Of a stretch of DNA of 64,000 bases, positions 9,291 through 18,106 are shown one piece after another. A program made the translations under genes and the position numbers. The stretch is taken from positions 1 to 64,000 of the forward strand of contig CAWIDE010000014.1 in NCBI GenBank assembly GCA_963834715.1, read 5' to 3'. The stretch's first letter is position 1. The number at the start of each line of letters is the position of its first letter. This DNA comes from CAVSUZ01 sp963834715 (GTDB taxonomy: Bacteria; Pseudomonadota; Alphaproteobacteria; Acetobacterales; Acetobacteraceae). Below the pieces are notes generated by a model. It searched no databases and was not told where the DNA came from. It worked only from the letters and a program-made list of their open reading frames with translations.

Positions 9291-10219
9291 GCGCGGCGGG
9301 CCGGAGAGCGATGCTCGATCGCGGCCACGGGCAGCTCTCGGTGCGGCGGCAATGCGCGTTGCTTGGACTGGCGCGCTCAGGCGTTTATCGCGCGAAGCCG
9401 GAGCATGACGCGGACGAGCTGGCGCTGATGCGCCGGATTGACGCGGTGTTCGTCGCGTGGCCGTTCTATGGCTCGCGGCGGATCGCGGCGACGCTGAGCA
9501 CGGGCGGGGAGAAGGTAAACCGCAAGCGGGTGCAGCGGCTGATGCGGGTGATGGGGATCGCGGCGCTGGGGCCGAAGCCGCGCACCAGCAAGCCAGGGCC
9601 TGGACACAAAATCTACCCGTATCTGCTGCGGGACGTGCGGATCGAGCGAGTGAACCAGGTATGGTGCGCGGACATCACCTACATTCCGATGCGGCGTGGG
9701 TTCCTGTATCTGGTGACGGTGATGGATTGGTGGAGTCGCGCGGCGCTGTCGTGGCGGCTGTCGAACACGATGGATGCGGGGTTTTGCGTGGACGCGCTGA
9801 AGGACGCCCTGCGGCGACACGGCCGGCCGGAGGTGTTCAATACGGACCAGGGCAGCCAATTCACCTGCGAGGCCTTTGTCGGCACGCTGCTTGGAGCCGG
9901 GATTGCGGTATCGATGGATGGCCGCGGTCGATGGATGGACAACGTGTTCATCGAGCGGCTGTGGCGCTCGCTCAAGCACGAGGAGGTTTACTTGAAGGAC
10001 TACGCGGACGCGCGCGAAGCGCGGGTGGGGATCGGCGCGTGGATGGAGTTCTACAACGAGCTGCGCCCGCATCAGGTGCTGGGACATCGCATGCCGATGG
10101 CGGTGTGGCGAGCGGGGCTTGCGAGATCGGCTGTGGATATGCAGCTTCGCTTGGACAACGCTGGCGGGTTACCCACATATCCACAGCCGCCACAACAGCA
10201 GGAAGAGGTTTATGCTTAG
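9287..10219 (+). CDS. IS3 family transposase OrfB
   Basis: About 310 residues with an rve-type DDE integrase fold: VWCADITYIPM (first Asp), VFNTDQGSQFT (second Asp) and DNVFIERLWRSLKHEEVY (Glu). An N-terminal HTH_21 region is visible (WPFYGSRRIAATL). No lesion is visible, so the element may still be active. The start overlaps the OrfA stop by 4 bases, the usual arrangement for -1 frameshifting. Confidence 0.93.
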   Translation: MSAAGRRAMLDRGHGQLSVRRQCALLGLARSGVYRAKPEHDADELALMRRIDAVFVAWPFYGSRRIAATLSTGGEKVNRKRVQRLMRVMGIAALGPKPRTSKPGPGHKIYPYLLRDVRIERVNQVWCADITYIPMRRGFLYLVTVMDWWSRAALSWRLSNTMDAGFCVDALKDALRRHGRPEVFNTDQGSQFTCEAFVGTLLGAGIAVSMDGRGRWMDNVFIERLWRSLKHEEVYLKDYADAREARVGIGAWMEFYNELRPHQVLGHRMPMAVWRAGLARSAVDMQLRLDNAGGLPTYPQPPQQQEEVYA

Positions 10220-11652
10220 CTTGAAAGAAGGAAGGATGGGAGCCGGACGGGGGCTGTAGCTAAGCAGCGGGCCAAATTGGTCCCATAGGTGGGGTCCACC
10301 TCACCAGTGCCTTCAAACTGTTCCGGGAGATGCAGACGTTGAAACACGCCGAACAGTTTATCTACATACTTCATGTCGAAGCCGGCGCCATTATCCCTGA
10401 CGAACACCTCTACTTCATTTTCCCCATCCACACAGCCAATCTCGATTTCGGCCTGGTCGCGCATGCTTGTGAATTTGACCGCATTGGCGAGAAGGTTGAC
10501 GATCACCAACCTCAGCATGGAACGGTCGCCGTAACAGACTGGAAGGGGATCGATCTTCCACACAATGTCTCGTCCCCCCGTGTCCTGCCCGACCTCCGCG
10601 ACGACCTCTTTGACGAGCTGGTCCAGGCTCACCAGCGTCGTTTTGGTCTCGGCCCGCCCGATCCTGGAAAACGCCAGCAGATCGTCGATCAGGTTACCCA
10701 TTCGTTTTGACAACTTAGAAAATCGTTTGCATGTACCGACAACTCTTCTCGTCGAGCGAGGAAGACGCCTGTTTCTGTAGCAGCTCCGAGTACCCGACCA
10801 CATGGCGCAGCGGCGCGCGAAGGTCGTGGGAGACGGAATAGGCAAACGCCTCCAGTTCCTTGTTAGCGCCCGCGAGCTCTGCGGACCGCCGTGCGAGTCC
10901 CTGGTTGAGGCGCTCAATTTCCTGCTCCCGGTGCTTGCGGTCGGTGATGTCGTTGTTCGTCTCTAGGATCGCAGCGGGCCGCCCTCCCTCGTCGCGCCGC
11001 AAGGACCATCGGCTCAACACCACTACTCGGCGTCCGTCGGATTTCGTGTGCTTGAGCTCGCCTTCCCAACGTCCCGTCCGCAGCAACTCGGCTTCGATGT
11101 CAACAAGCGGCGCCGGAAGAACGGCCCGAAAGAGTTCGTGAGAGCGCTTCCCGATCGCTTGGTGTGGCGACCATCCGTACAACTCCTCCGCCCCCCGGTT
11201 CCAGTAAGTGATTACCGCGTTCATATCGCGGACGAGGATGGCGTCGTATGTGAGATTGAGCAGGCTGGCCTGCTTGGCGAGCTCTCTATTGAGTTTGCGA
11301 ATCTCGCTCGCATGTTCGCTCAGCGATGCTTCCGCCGTTTTCTGCTGCACAGCCAAAAGCGTGATCAGGCCTATTGCTGCGAGGCCGATTCCCGTGTTGA
11401 AGATCCCCTGGTACTCCGGCCCGCCTGGTGGGGTCAGATAATAGCTCAGAAATGTCAGCGCCACGCACCCTAGCGCGACGAGGATAATGCCTCGCGCGGA
11501 GCAGAAGCGGGCTGCCATCAGAACGACTACGGTGTAAAGGGTGGATTCAACTGATCGTCGCAACAGATCTTTATTGGTCTCTCAGCGACATCGGAAACCG
11601 ACTGCGCGTTGCCTCACTGTGACAGATACCAGCTACGGTCGAGTGCGGGCCG

Positions 11653-11752
11653 AGCTCTTGGAGGCAAATCAAGGAAAGATATCGAGGTGCGGCGCGTTCG
11701 GATAAACAGCGGATCCTCGACTATTTCATTTCGATTCCCGGTATCACCGGAA
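11653..11752 (+). pseudogene. Remnant of an integrase-type transposase
   Basis: A short stretch translates as WRQIKERYRGAARSDKQRI followed by LDYFISIPG. This resembles the start of rve-type transposases that read roughly RYR.A.R..K.RILDEF. No further integrase sequence follows. It lies directly before the shortened N-terminus of the histidine kinase on the other strand, so its arrival may have removed the kinase promoter. From 11753 to 12011 I see nothing recognisable. Confidence 0.45.
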
Positions 11753-12011
11753 CTGTGCGATTAGGCGTCGCAGGTTTCGACGGTGCTGGTGGCCCAACCT
11801 GGAGAAGCATAGCGCCGTGCTCGGTCTCGTCCAGGACAAGCCGGCGCTGCGCGCCGGTGCCGCAAGCGGCATCCTGGACAAGACCTGCGCCCGGCGCTCT
11901 GCCGAAGGCAGGTCGGCTCCAAGGAATGGTCCTCTTGATCTCACCAAGGAATGCAATTTGAATCTTAGATCCGGACAGCGACATCCGAAGCCACGGTAAC
12001 TTCCCGTCCTG

Positions 12012-13454
12012 AGGCAACACGGGGGATCAGTTCCGGACTTCGCTTGACACGGCCGATATGAGCAATTGGTCAAACGCCTCTGCCGGCGTTTTCCAAGCCA
12101 GCGTCTTTCGGGGCCTTGTGTTGAGGGCAGCCGCCACGGCCGCAATCTCGTCGGCGCTATGCATGCTGAGATCGGTGCCTTTTGGAAAATACTGGCGCAG
12201 CAGTCCGTTGGTGTTCTCGTTGCTGCCGCGCTGCCATGGGCTATGAGGATCGCAGAAATAAACCTGGATACCAGCGTCGATTTTCAGGCGTGCGTGCTGA
12301 GCCATCTCAGCTCCTTGATCCCAAGCCAGCGACCGACGCAGTTGCTCAGGCAAACTGATGATCGTTCGAGTAATAGCATCGCGCACCGCCTCCGCACCAT
12401 GTCCGGCAAGTGCGGGGCCATTCTTTACCCGAGCCCCGTACCCATGGCCCGTCATGCGCGGCAGGTGGAGCAGCAGGGTGAAGCGCGTCATACGCTCCAC
12501 CAAGGTGCCAATTGCGGAACTGCCAAGGCCCAGGATGAGGTCTCCTTCCCAGTGGCCCGGCACGGCGCGATCAGCGGCTTCCGCCAAACGCTGGCTGATC
12601 ATGATTTCGGGAGAGATGAAGCCCTTGCCTCGCTCGCGCGTGCGCGCCCGCGGCATCCGCAACGCCCGCCCGGTGCGCAAACAGGCCGTCAGCTCGCGGC
12701 GCAACGCACCGCGACCTTGAATGAACAGCGCTTGATAGATGGCTTCGTGGCTGATGCGCATGCTTTCATCGTCCGGAAAGTCGACCGGTAGGCGGCGAGC
12801 AATCTGCTCCGGACTCCAGGCGTTTGCCCACCGCCGATGCTTCCGCGGTCCATACCGGCGGCCTTTCCAGCGCACAGCCGGGCCGGGAACAGGAGCCCCA
12901 CTCGGAGCGACGACGACGCCTGCCAATCGTTCCTGCACATAGGTTCGCAATGCCGCGTTGAGCGCAAGCTTCGCCTGCTTTGGGCGGCGAGCAGATCGCT
13001 CGGCATGCCATTGCGCCGTCATCGCGCGATACTCCAGTCCGCCGCTCCGGGTGGCAGCATTGCGCCGCAACTCCCGGGAGATCGTTGAAGCTGCTCGTCC
13101 GAGCCGGCGTGCAATCTCCCGCATGGAGCAGCCTTGCACTCGAAGAAGTGCAATCTCCTCCCGCTCCGCAAATGAGAGATACCGGCCGGACGGCGACTTC
13201 GCCGATGGCCGAAACATCGCTGGTGGCATGCCGCCTGCCTCTCGGAACAATCTTGTTCCTACAGCCTGCGACATACCACCTTGTACTGCAGCGTCTTCAC
13301 TCGCCATGCCTGTCGCGACCGCCGCCCAGAACTGTCGCTGCACTTCGCGTCCTGCCACCGTCGGACGACCTGGTGAGAACAATGGCGCCCGACCAGACCG
13401 ATCCGAACGCCGCCTGCGCCTCGTCATCGCAACTCCTCTTTAAAGGTGTTGCGA
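12012..13454 (-). mobile_element. IS30 family insertion sequence (ends approximate)
   Basis: The limits are set by a short inverted match: reading inward, the left end has GAGGCAACAC (12011-12020) and the right end has GTCGCAACACC (about 13454-13444). The element holds one intact transposase. The end assignment is tentative because only GCAACAC is shared. Confidence 0.55.
12027..13427 (-). CDS. IS30 family transposase
   Basis: 466 residues, ATG at 13427 after AGAGGAG. A helix-turn-helix typical of the family is visible (YLSFAEREEIALLRVQGCSM, then REIARRLGRAASTISREL). The catalytic core shows GHWEGDLILG (Asp), LAWDQGAEMAQH (Asp) and SPWQRGSNENTNGLLRQYF (Glu), the last being the IS30 hallmark. 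The N-terminal 75 residues, rich in Arg and Gly, form an extension found in longer IS30 members. It looks intact. Confidence 0.93.
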   Translation of the reverse strand: MTRRRRRSDRSGRAPLFSPGRPTVAGREVQRQFWAAVATGMASEDAAVQGGMSQAVGTRLFREAGGMPPAMFRPSAKSPSGRYLSFAEREEIALLRVQGCSMREIARRLGRAASTISRELRRNAATRSGGLEYRAMTAQWHAERSARRPKQAKLALNAALRTYVQERLAGVVVAPSGAPVPGPAVRWKGRRYGPRKHRRWANAWSPEQIARRLPVDFPDDESMRISHEAIYQALFIQGRGALRRELTACLRTGRALRMPRARTRERGKGFISPEIMISQRLAEAADRAVPGHWEGDLILGLGSSAIGTLVERMTRFTLLLHLPRMTGHGYGARVKNGPALAGHGAEAVRDAITRTIISLPEQLRRSLAWDQGAEMAQHARLKIDAGIQVYFCDPHSPWQRGSNENTNGLLRQYFPKGTDLSMHSADEIAAVAAALNTRPRKTLAWKTPAEAFDQLLISAVSSEVRN

Positions 13455-13916
13455 CGACCATTTGAGTCCAGGAAGAGTGCAGAATGCGATATCCGTGGTT
13501 GTGAACGTGTCAGCCACGAAGTTGGCGGCAGCGAAGAGGGCCGTTGCGATCGGAAGGAAGCGAAGCCGGTCTGTACCTGCCGCTACGGGCTTGCCCGGGT
13601 AAAGTGGCGTGAGATAGGATCGGGAGAGAAAAGTTCCTCATGGCCCTTCGCAGCGCCTACTATAAGCGGCGAGGTCAATCTACCATTGGAGCAAACGAAC
13701 GTCGAATCCGACTGATTACGCTGGAAGCCAGGGTGACACTTGTCGCAGCGCCGCCCGGCCCCCCTGCGGCGCGGCAGCACGGTCGGTGCGCCTCCATTAC
13801 GGTTATACGTCTCGGGAAGCCCGAAAGTCTTGATGGGGTGGACGGCCCCCGCTCCCGGCATCGATGTGCCACAACGTGGTCGTCTGTGAACGCCACAATG
13901 AGAGGAGCCGTCCGCC
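13455..13916. other. No gene recognised between IS30 and IS110
   Basis: No frame here reads like a protein. The last part probably belongs to the upstream end of the IS110 element, whose boundary cannot be placed because this family often lacks clear terminal repeats. Confidence 0.45.
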
Positions 13917-14951
13917 ATGCAGGTTACCACGATCGGTCTGGATCTCGCCAAGCACTGGTTCCAGGTGCACGGTGTGGACGCGAACGGTCAGGCCATCGTT
14001 CGTCGTAAACTGCGACGCAGCGAAGTGCTCGCCTTCTTCCAATCACTGCCGCACTGTCTGATCGGCATGGAGGAAGCCTGTGCGACGGCACACCATTGGT
14101 CACGCGAGCTGAGCGGGCTCGGGCATACGGTGAAGCTTATGCCGCCGACCTACGTCAAGGCCTACGTCAAACGCAACAAGAACGACGCGGCCGATGCTGA
14201 AGCGATCTGTGAAGCGGTTGCGCGTCCGTCGATGCGCTTCGTACCGATAAAGGATGCAGATCAACAATCAGTATTGATGCTGCATCGCGCCCGCAGCCTG
14301 CTGGTCCGGCAACGCACCATGCTGGTCAATGCACTGCGCGCCCACATGGCCGAGTTCGGTATCACCGCGCCGCAGGGTCTCAGGAAAGTCGAGATGCTGA
14401 CGAAGACAGTTGCTCATGAACAGGAGCGGCTTCCTGAGCTGGCGAGATCGATCCTGCAGCTGATCGTGGACCAGCTGAATGACACGATGACCAGGGTGCG
14501 GGAGATCGAGGTACGACTGACCAGGTGGCACCGGCAAAGCAAATGCAGCCAGTTGCTAGCGACGGTGCCCGGCGTCGGCATCATGGGTGCGAGTGCGATT
14601 GCCGCGACGGTCACTGATCCATCGCTGTTCCGATCAGGGCGAGAATTCGCTGCGTGGCTTGGGATGACGCCCCGGCAGAACTCCAGCGGTGGCAAGGAAC
14701 GGTTGGGACGCACCAGCAAGCGCGGCGACAAATACATCCGCAGCCTGCTCATCGCCGGCGCCGTCGCCGTTCTGCGCCACGCGCGCAATCGACCGACACG
14801 AGACGGCGAATGGGTCCGCGCCCTGTTGGCGCGCAAGCCGACCAAGCTCGCCGCGGTCGCACTGGCCAACAAGACCGCCCGCATCGTTTGGGCGGTGATG
14901 ATGCGCGGAGATGGCTACCGCGCGAAGCAGGTTCTCGGGCACGCGGCATAA
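13917..14951 (+). CDS. IS110 family transposase (IS1111-like), DEDD type
   Basis: About 344 residues. The N-terminal DEDD RuvC-like domain shows TTIGLDLAKHWFQVH (Asp), CLIGMEEACATAHHW (Glu) and KRNKNDAADAEAICEA (two Asp). The C-terminal transposase_20 domain has ATVPGVGIMGASAI and the serine-containing LGMTPRQNSSGGKERLG, typical of the IS1111 subgroup. Such elements insert at specific sites, guided by a structured noncoding RNA from the element ends in studied members. No lesion is visible. Confidence 0.92.
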   Translation: MQVTTIGLDLAKHWFQVHGVDANGQAIVRRKLRRSEVLAFFQSLPHCLIGMEEACATAHHWSRELSGLGHTVKLMPPTYVKAYVKRNKNDAADAEAICEAVARPSMRFVPIKDADQQSVLMLHRARSLLVRQRTMLVNALRAHMAEFGITAPQGLRKVEMLTKTVAHEQERLPELARSILQLIVDQLNDTMTRVREIEVRLTRWHRQSKCSQLLATVPGVGIMGASAIAATVTDPSLFRSGREFAAWLGMTPRQNSSGGKERLGRTSKRGDKYIRSLLIAGAVAVLRHARNRPTRDGEWVRALLARKPTKLAAVALANKTARIVWAVMMRGDGYRAKQVLGHAA

Positions 14952-15308
14952 CAGCCGCAGGCCTGCACCGCATGCGAGGGTGAAGGAGACGTGATGGCGA
15001 GCGGTCGAGCCGCAGATCGGGAAGACCCAGGTAATTCAAAGCGCAACGTAGCGCGTAGTCTTGATTGGGACCCGATCAGCGAACTCCATCAGGGCCAGCG
15101 GTCATATGCACCGCACCGAAGGGCCGGACATATGACTGCACCTGACCATTCCGCCAGAACCGCTTCGAAAGCCTTGCACGCGGGGGTCGTCCACATATGA
15201 GTTCTGCTAGTCCTACTTGGCAGAAGACCGCTTCATAAAGGTCCGCTGGGGAGCTGGATCTGCTCTGCGCCCCGTCAACGCTGGACGAGTGCCCCATGAG
15301 ATGATGGC
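14952..15308. other. No gene recognised downstream of IS110
   Basis: Probably contains the 3' end of the IS110 element. CATATG occurs at three places (15104-15200: GTCATATGCACC, GACATATGACTG, CACATATGAGT), but there is no clear repeat unit and no convincing open frame. Confidence 0.4.
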
Positions 15309-15815
15309 CTATTGGGACCTCGTCATCTCGAACTCGACAACGCTTAATTTCCCTGTCATCGGAACGATCACGCCCGGCGACTTGAACGTGATCTTGTCCC
15401 CGTCCACGCGCACGAAGTAGACACGGTTGTTGCCCACGATTGCTTGGCTGGACGCCGCATCCACGTGCGCTGTGATCTTGATGCCGTCTGATGTCTGCGC
15501 TCCAACCGTATATTTACCCGTCCAGGCCACCTGCGATTTAAACATCGCCACTGCTTCCGCATCGGTCAGCGTCGGCGAAGCAGGTTTCTCACGCCCAGAG
15601 TCCACATAAATAAGCCACATCCGCTCGGGCGTAATCGTCACGAACCCGCCTGGATGCTTACCCAGCGGATGAGTAACCTCGCCACCACTCGTGACCTTGA
15701 GAGTCTCGGCTTTCCAGGTGCCAAGAATTTGGTCCTTTTTGGTCGTTGGTTGCGAGTGCACCGCCGATGCTGCAATCAGCGCAATCGCTGTGCCGACGAA
15801 GATCAACTTTCTCAG
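15309..15815 (-). CDS. Secreted lipocalin-like domain protein
   Basis: The mature-looking part begins with a signal peptide (LRKLIFVGTAIALIAASAV, cut after HSQ). It is followed by a lipocalin-like fold starting QILGTWKAETLKVTSGG, with GGFVTITPERMWLIYVD and the late TYT/YFVRVDGDKIT strands. Proteins of this type are periplasmic or extracellular and bind small lipophilic molecules; the ligand is unknown. The best ribosome site (GAGGAGG) lies 4 bases before a CTG at 15815, so either CTG is the start or a normal ATG has mutated. An in-frame ATG at 15890 would add 25 basic residues before the signal peptide and is less likely. Confidence 0.65.
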   Translation of the reverse strand: MRKLIFVGTAIALIAASAVHSQPTTKKDQILGTWKAETLKVTSGGEVTHPLGKHPGGFVTITPERMWLIYVDSGREKPASPTLTDAEAVAMFKSQVAWTGKYTVGAQTSDGIKITAHVDAASSQAIVGNNRVYFVRVDGDKITFKSPGVIVPMTGKLSVVEFEMTRSQ

Positions 15816-15888
15816 TGCGCCTCCTCTCGTTTTGCTCTTGCGGGCCCTTTCGCCAGGGTCGCATGTCGCGTGAATTATTGCGGGGCTC

Positions 15889-16065
15889 ATACCGGCCAGC
15901 CTTTCGGCTGACCGGTATTGAGTCTTGATTTCGCGCGCGGCCGCCCCACCAACCCCGCGCGCGATACCGCTGGCATGAGGTCAAGCCTCATGCTGTGCGG
16001 CATCACATGCCACTTGTCCAGAACCGGCCAAAGCCGCGCTCAAGCCGATGCGAATAAGCATCGGC
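15889..16065. other. Cluster of three perfect or near-perfect hairpins
   Basis: Three palindromes lie in 177 bp between divergent genes. ATACCGG..AGCC pairs with GGCT..CCGGTAT at 15889-15918. GCATGAGG pairs with CCTCATGC at 15973-15993. GCCGATGC pairs with GCATCGGC at 16044-16065. None is followed by a T run, so they are poor terminators. They could be protein-binding sites or parts of a mobile-element end. Confidence 0.6.
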
Positions 16066-16111
16066 CGGGCGGGTTCGCCACCGCACAGGCACCGGACGCT
16101 CTCCGGGTGAG

Positions 16112-16179
16112 GCTACTCTGTCCGCCGCCCACCCGAGGCGCTCATCGTCTGGTCCGGTTGCTGTTCAAACGCGCGTGAC
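16112..16179 (+). repeat. About 65-bp dispersed repeat, copy 1
   Basis: The segment ending CGGTTGCTGTTCAAAC...GTGAC matches, inverted, the segment at 46356-46426. The last 25 bases are identical and the rest is roughly 80 percent identical by eye. Both copies encode ...RLLFKRA* in the same frame. Nothing identifies the element. Confidence 0.7.
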
Positions 16180-16259
16180 GGACGGCGGCCAGTGCCTTGG
16201 ATTCCCGCCGCCACCCTTTATGGCTGCACTACGAGGGGACCGAGGTGCGAGAAAGCGGA

Positions 16260-17060
16260 ATGCAGGCGTCAGAGGCGGCGGCAAGCCGGGAGGCGGTCAG
16301 CCCCCATCCCGATGCCCCGCTGCTACAAGTAGTAGGTATCTCCAAGTCCTACGGTCACATCCGGGCGCTGAGCGATGTCAGCTTCGACGTGCATGCCGGC
16401 GAAGTGGTCGGCCTGGTCGGCGATAACGGCGCCGGTAAATCGACCCTGGTGAACATCATTGCCGGCGCCATCCGGCCCAGTTCCGGCTCACTGCGGATTG
16501 ACGGCCAGGAAGTGCATTTCGCCTCGGCGCTCGATGCCCGCATGGCCGGGATCGAAGCCGTCTATCAGGACCTGGCCCTTGCCCTCGACCTCGATATCTG
16601 GGCGAACATATTTATCGGCCGGGAAATCCTGCGCCCGGGACTGCTGGGCCGCCTGGGCGTTTTGAACAAACAGGCGATGCGACAGAAGGCCACGGACGGA
16701 CTACGCCGAACCGGCATCCGGGTAGGATCGATCCGCACCCCATGCCGCTCGCTCTCCGGCGGCCAACGCCAGGCGGTCGCTGTGGCCCGCGGCCTGATCT
16801 GGGGCTCGCGGCTGCTGCTGATGGACGAGCCGACGGCCGCGCTGGGGGTGGAGCAGCAGGCGAAGGTGGGCGAGCTGATCGCCGCGGTCCGGGCGCACGG
16901 CATTCCGGTAATCCTGGTCAGCCACAACATGCCCCAGGTGAAAGCACTCTGCGACCGCATCGTGGTACTGTTCCGGGGCCGCAAGGCGGTGGACCGCGAC
17001 GCCCGCTCCATGACCATCGAGGATATTATCGCCAGCATTACCGGGGCCACACTTGCATGA
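16260..17060 (+). CDS. Sugar ABC transporter ATP-binding protein (CUT2 family, single ATPase domain)
   Basis: About 266 residues from ATG at 16260 (MQASEAAASREA). Walker A GDNGAGKST, Q-loop VYQDLALALD, signature LSGGQRQ, Walker B LLLMDEPTA and H-loop VSHN are all present. It is a single-domain ATPase, as in fructose FrcA-type systems, rather than the double-domain RbsA type. It powers uptake of a simple sugar or polyol across the inner membrane. Its stop overlaps the permease start (ATGA), showing translational coupling. The substrate cannot be named from sequence alone. Confidence 0.92.
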   Translation: MQASEAAASREAVSPHPDAPLLQVVGISKSYGHIRALSDVSFDVHAGEVVGLVGDNGAGKSTLVNIIAGAIRPSSGSLRIDGQEVHFASALDARMAGIEAVYQDLALALDLDIWANIFIGREILRPGLLGRLGVLNKQAMRQKATDGLRRTGIRVGSIRTPCRSLSGGQRQAVAVARGLIWGSRLLLMDEPTAALGVEQQAKVGELIAAVRAHGIPVILVSHNMPQVKALCDRIVVLFRGRKAVDRDARSMTIEDIIASITGATLA

Positions 17061-18094
17061 GCCTCACCCGGGACGAAACCGCCGTCCTGCTCCCCCCCGC
17101 CGAGGGCACGTGGCGGCACGCCGTTATGGAGTTCCTCTCCCGCCACGGAGAGCTCTGGACGCTCGTGATACTGGGCGTGCTGCTGGCGATTTTCGGCCTG
17201 ATGTCCTCGGATTTCTTCACCCGGGCGAGCTGGCTCGCGACCTCGCAGTACGCGGTCGAGTATCTGATGCTCGGGCTGGGCGAGACCTTCGTGATCATCA
17301 CCGCCGGTATTGATCTGTCGGTGGGCGCGATCCTGGGGTTTGCCGGGATGGTCGGCGCGATCGTCATGCGGACGCTGATCGGGGTCCATGCGGGGCCGGG
17401 GATCGAGACCATCGCGGGGATCCTGGCGGCACTGGTGACGGGGACGGCGATCGGGTTCCTGAACGGGTTCCTGATCACCCGGTTGCGGCTGACACCATTC
17501 GTGGTGACGCTCGGCACGCTGTCGATGTGCACGGGCGGGATTTATCTGCTGAATAATGGCAGCAATATCGAGACTATTCCCGACGTCATCGGCACAGCCG
17601 GGTCGTATGCGATCGGCGGGTGGGTGCCGGTGACGGTACTCGTGACTGCCGTATTCTGCCTGATCTGTGCGTTTCTGCTGGGCACGACGCAGTTCGGATT
17701 GCGGACTTATGCCGTGGGGTCGAACCCGGTCGGCGCATCGCGGGCCGGCATCGATGTCAGCCGCCATCTCGTGAAAATCTACATGCTGGCGGGGCTCCTC
17801 TCCGCGGTGGCAGGCATCCTGGTGATGGCGCGCTTCTCCTCGGCTTCGGTGCAGGCAGGCGCGAACGACGAGCTCGATGCGATTACCGCGGTGGTGATCG
17901 GCGGCGCCAGCCTGTTCGGCGGCCGGGGCACCGTCTTGGGTACGGTGATCGGGAGTTTCGTGATTACCGTGATGGTGACCGGGCTGATCCTGATCGGGGT
18001 GCAGCCCTTCTGGCAACAGGTCGCGGTCGGTGCGATCCTGATCTTCGCGGTCGCCGTGGATCAGGTACGGGACCGGCTGTTGAACGTACTCTAA
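17057..18094 (+). CDS. Sugar ABC transporter permease (CUT2 family)
   Basis: About 345 residues with some eight to ten hydrophobic helices. Family features include VIITAGIDLSVGAILGFAG, TPFVVTLGTLSMCTGG and ITAVVIGGASLFGGRGTVLG. It forms the homodimeric membrane channel for the ATPase encoded just before it. The ATG at 17057 overlaps the previous stop. The periplasmic binding protein follows 12 bases after its stop. Confidence 0.92.
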   Translation: MSLTRDETAVLLPPAEGTWRHAVMEFLSRHGELWTLVILGVLLAIFGLMSSDFFTRASWLATSQYAVEYLMLGLGETFVIITAGIDLSVGAILGFAGMVGAIVMRTLIGVHAGPGIETIAGILAALVTGTAIGFLNGFLITRLRLTPFVVTLGTLSMCTGGIYLLNNGSNIETIPDVIGTAGSYAIGGWVPVTVLVTAVFCLICAFLLGTTQFGLRTYAVGSNPVGASRAGIDVSRHLVKIYMLAGLLSAVAGILVMARFSSASVQAGANDELDAITAVVIGGASLFGGRGTVLGTVIGSFVITVMVTGLILIGVQPFWQQVAVGAILIFAVAVDQVRDRLLNVL

Positions 18095-18106
18095 AGGGAG
18101 GAAACG

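Larger units (their letters stand above)
8934..10303 (+). mobile_element. Complete IS3 family insertion sequence
   Basis: The element is 1370 bp. Left end TGAAGTGGACCCC and right end reading inward TGAGGTGGACCCC form imperfect terminal repeats. It is flanked by a 3-bp direct duplication, CCA, at 8931-8933 and 10304-10306. Excising it with one CCA rebuilds the kinase reading frame exactly, which proves insertion into a once-continuous gene. Confidence 0.93.
8792..11563 (-). pseudogene. Membrane PAS histidine kinase, split by IS3 and frameshifted
   Basis: The kinase reads leftward from a TTG at 11563. It has two hydrophobic segments (ILVALGCVALTFLSYYL and FNTGIGLAAIGLITLLAV), a PAS domain (ILVRDMNAVITYWNRGAEEL), a HisKA domain (AYSVSHDLRAPLRHVVGYSE) and an ATPase domain (LVIVNLLANAVKFTS, VRDNGAGFD). 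Two lesions are present. The AAAA run at 10719-10722 holds one base too many; removing it restores MQTISKLSKRMGN. An IS3 element lies between FEGTG and IGLATVRRIIHRHGG; removing it with one copy of the CCA duplication restores QFEGTGIGLATV. The N-terminus looks shortened. It precedes the response regulator and was probably its partner. Confidence 0.85.
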
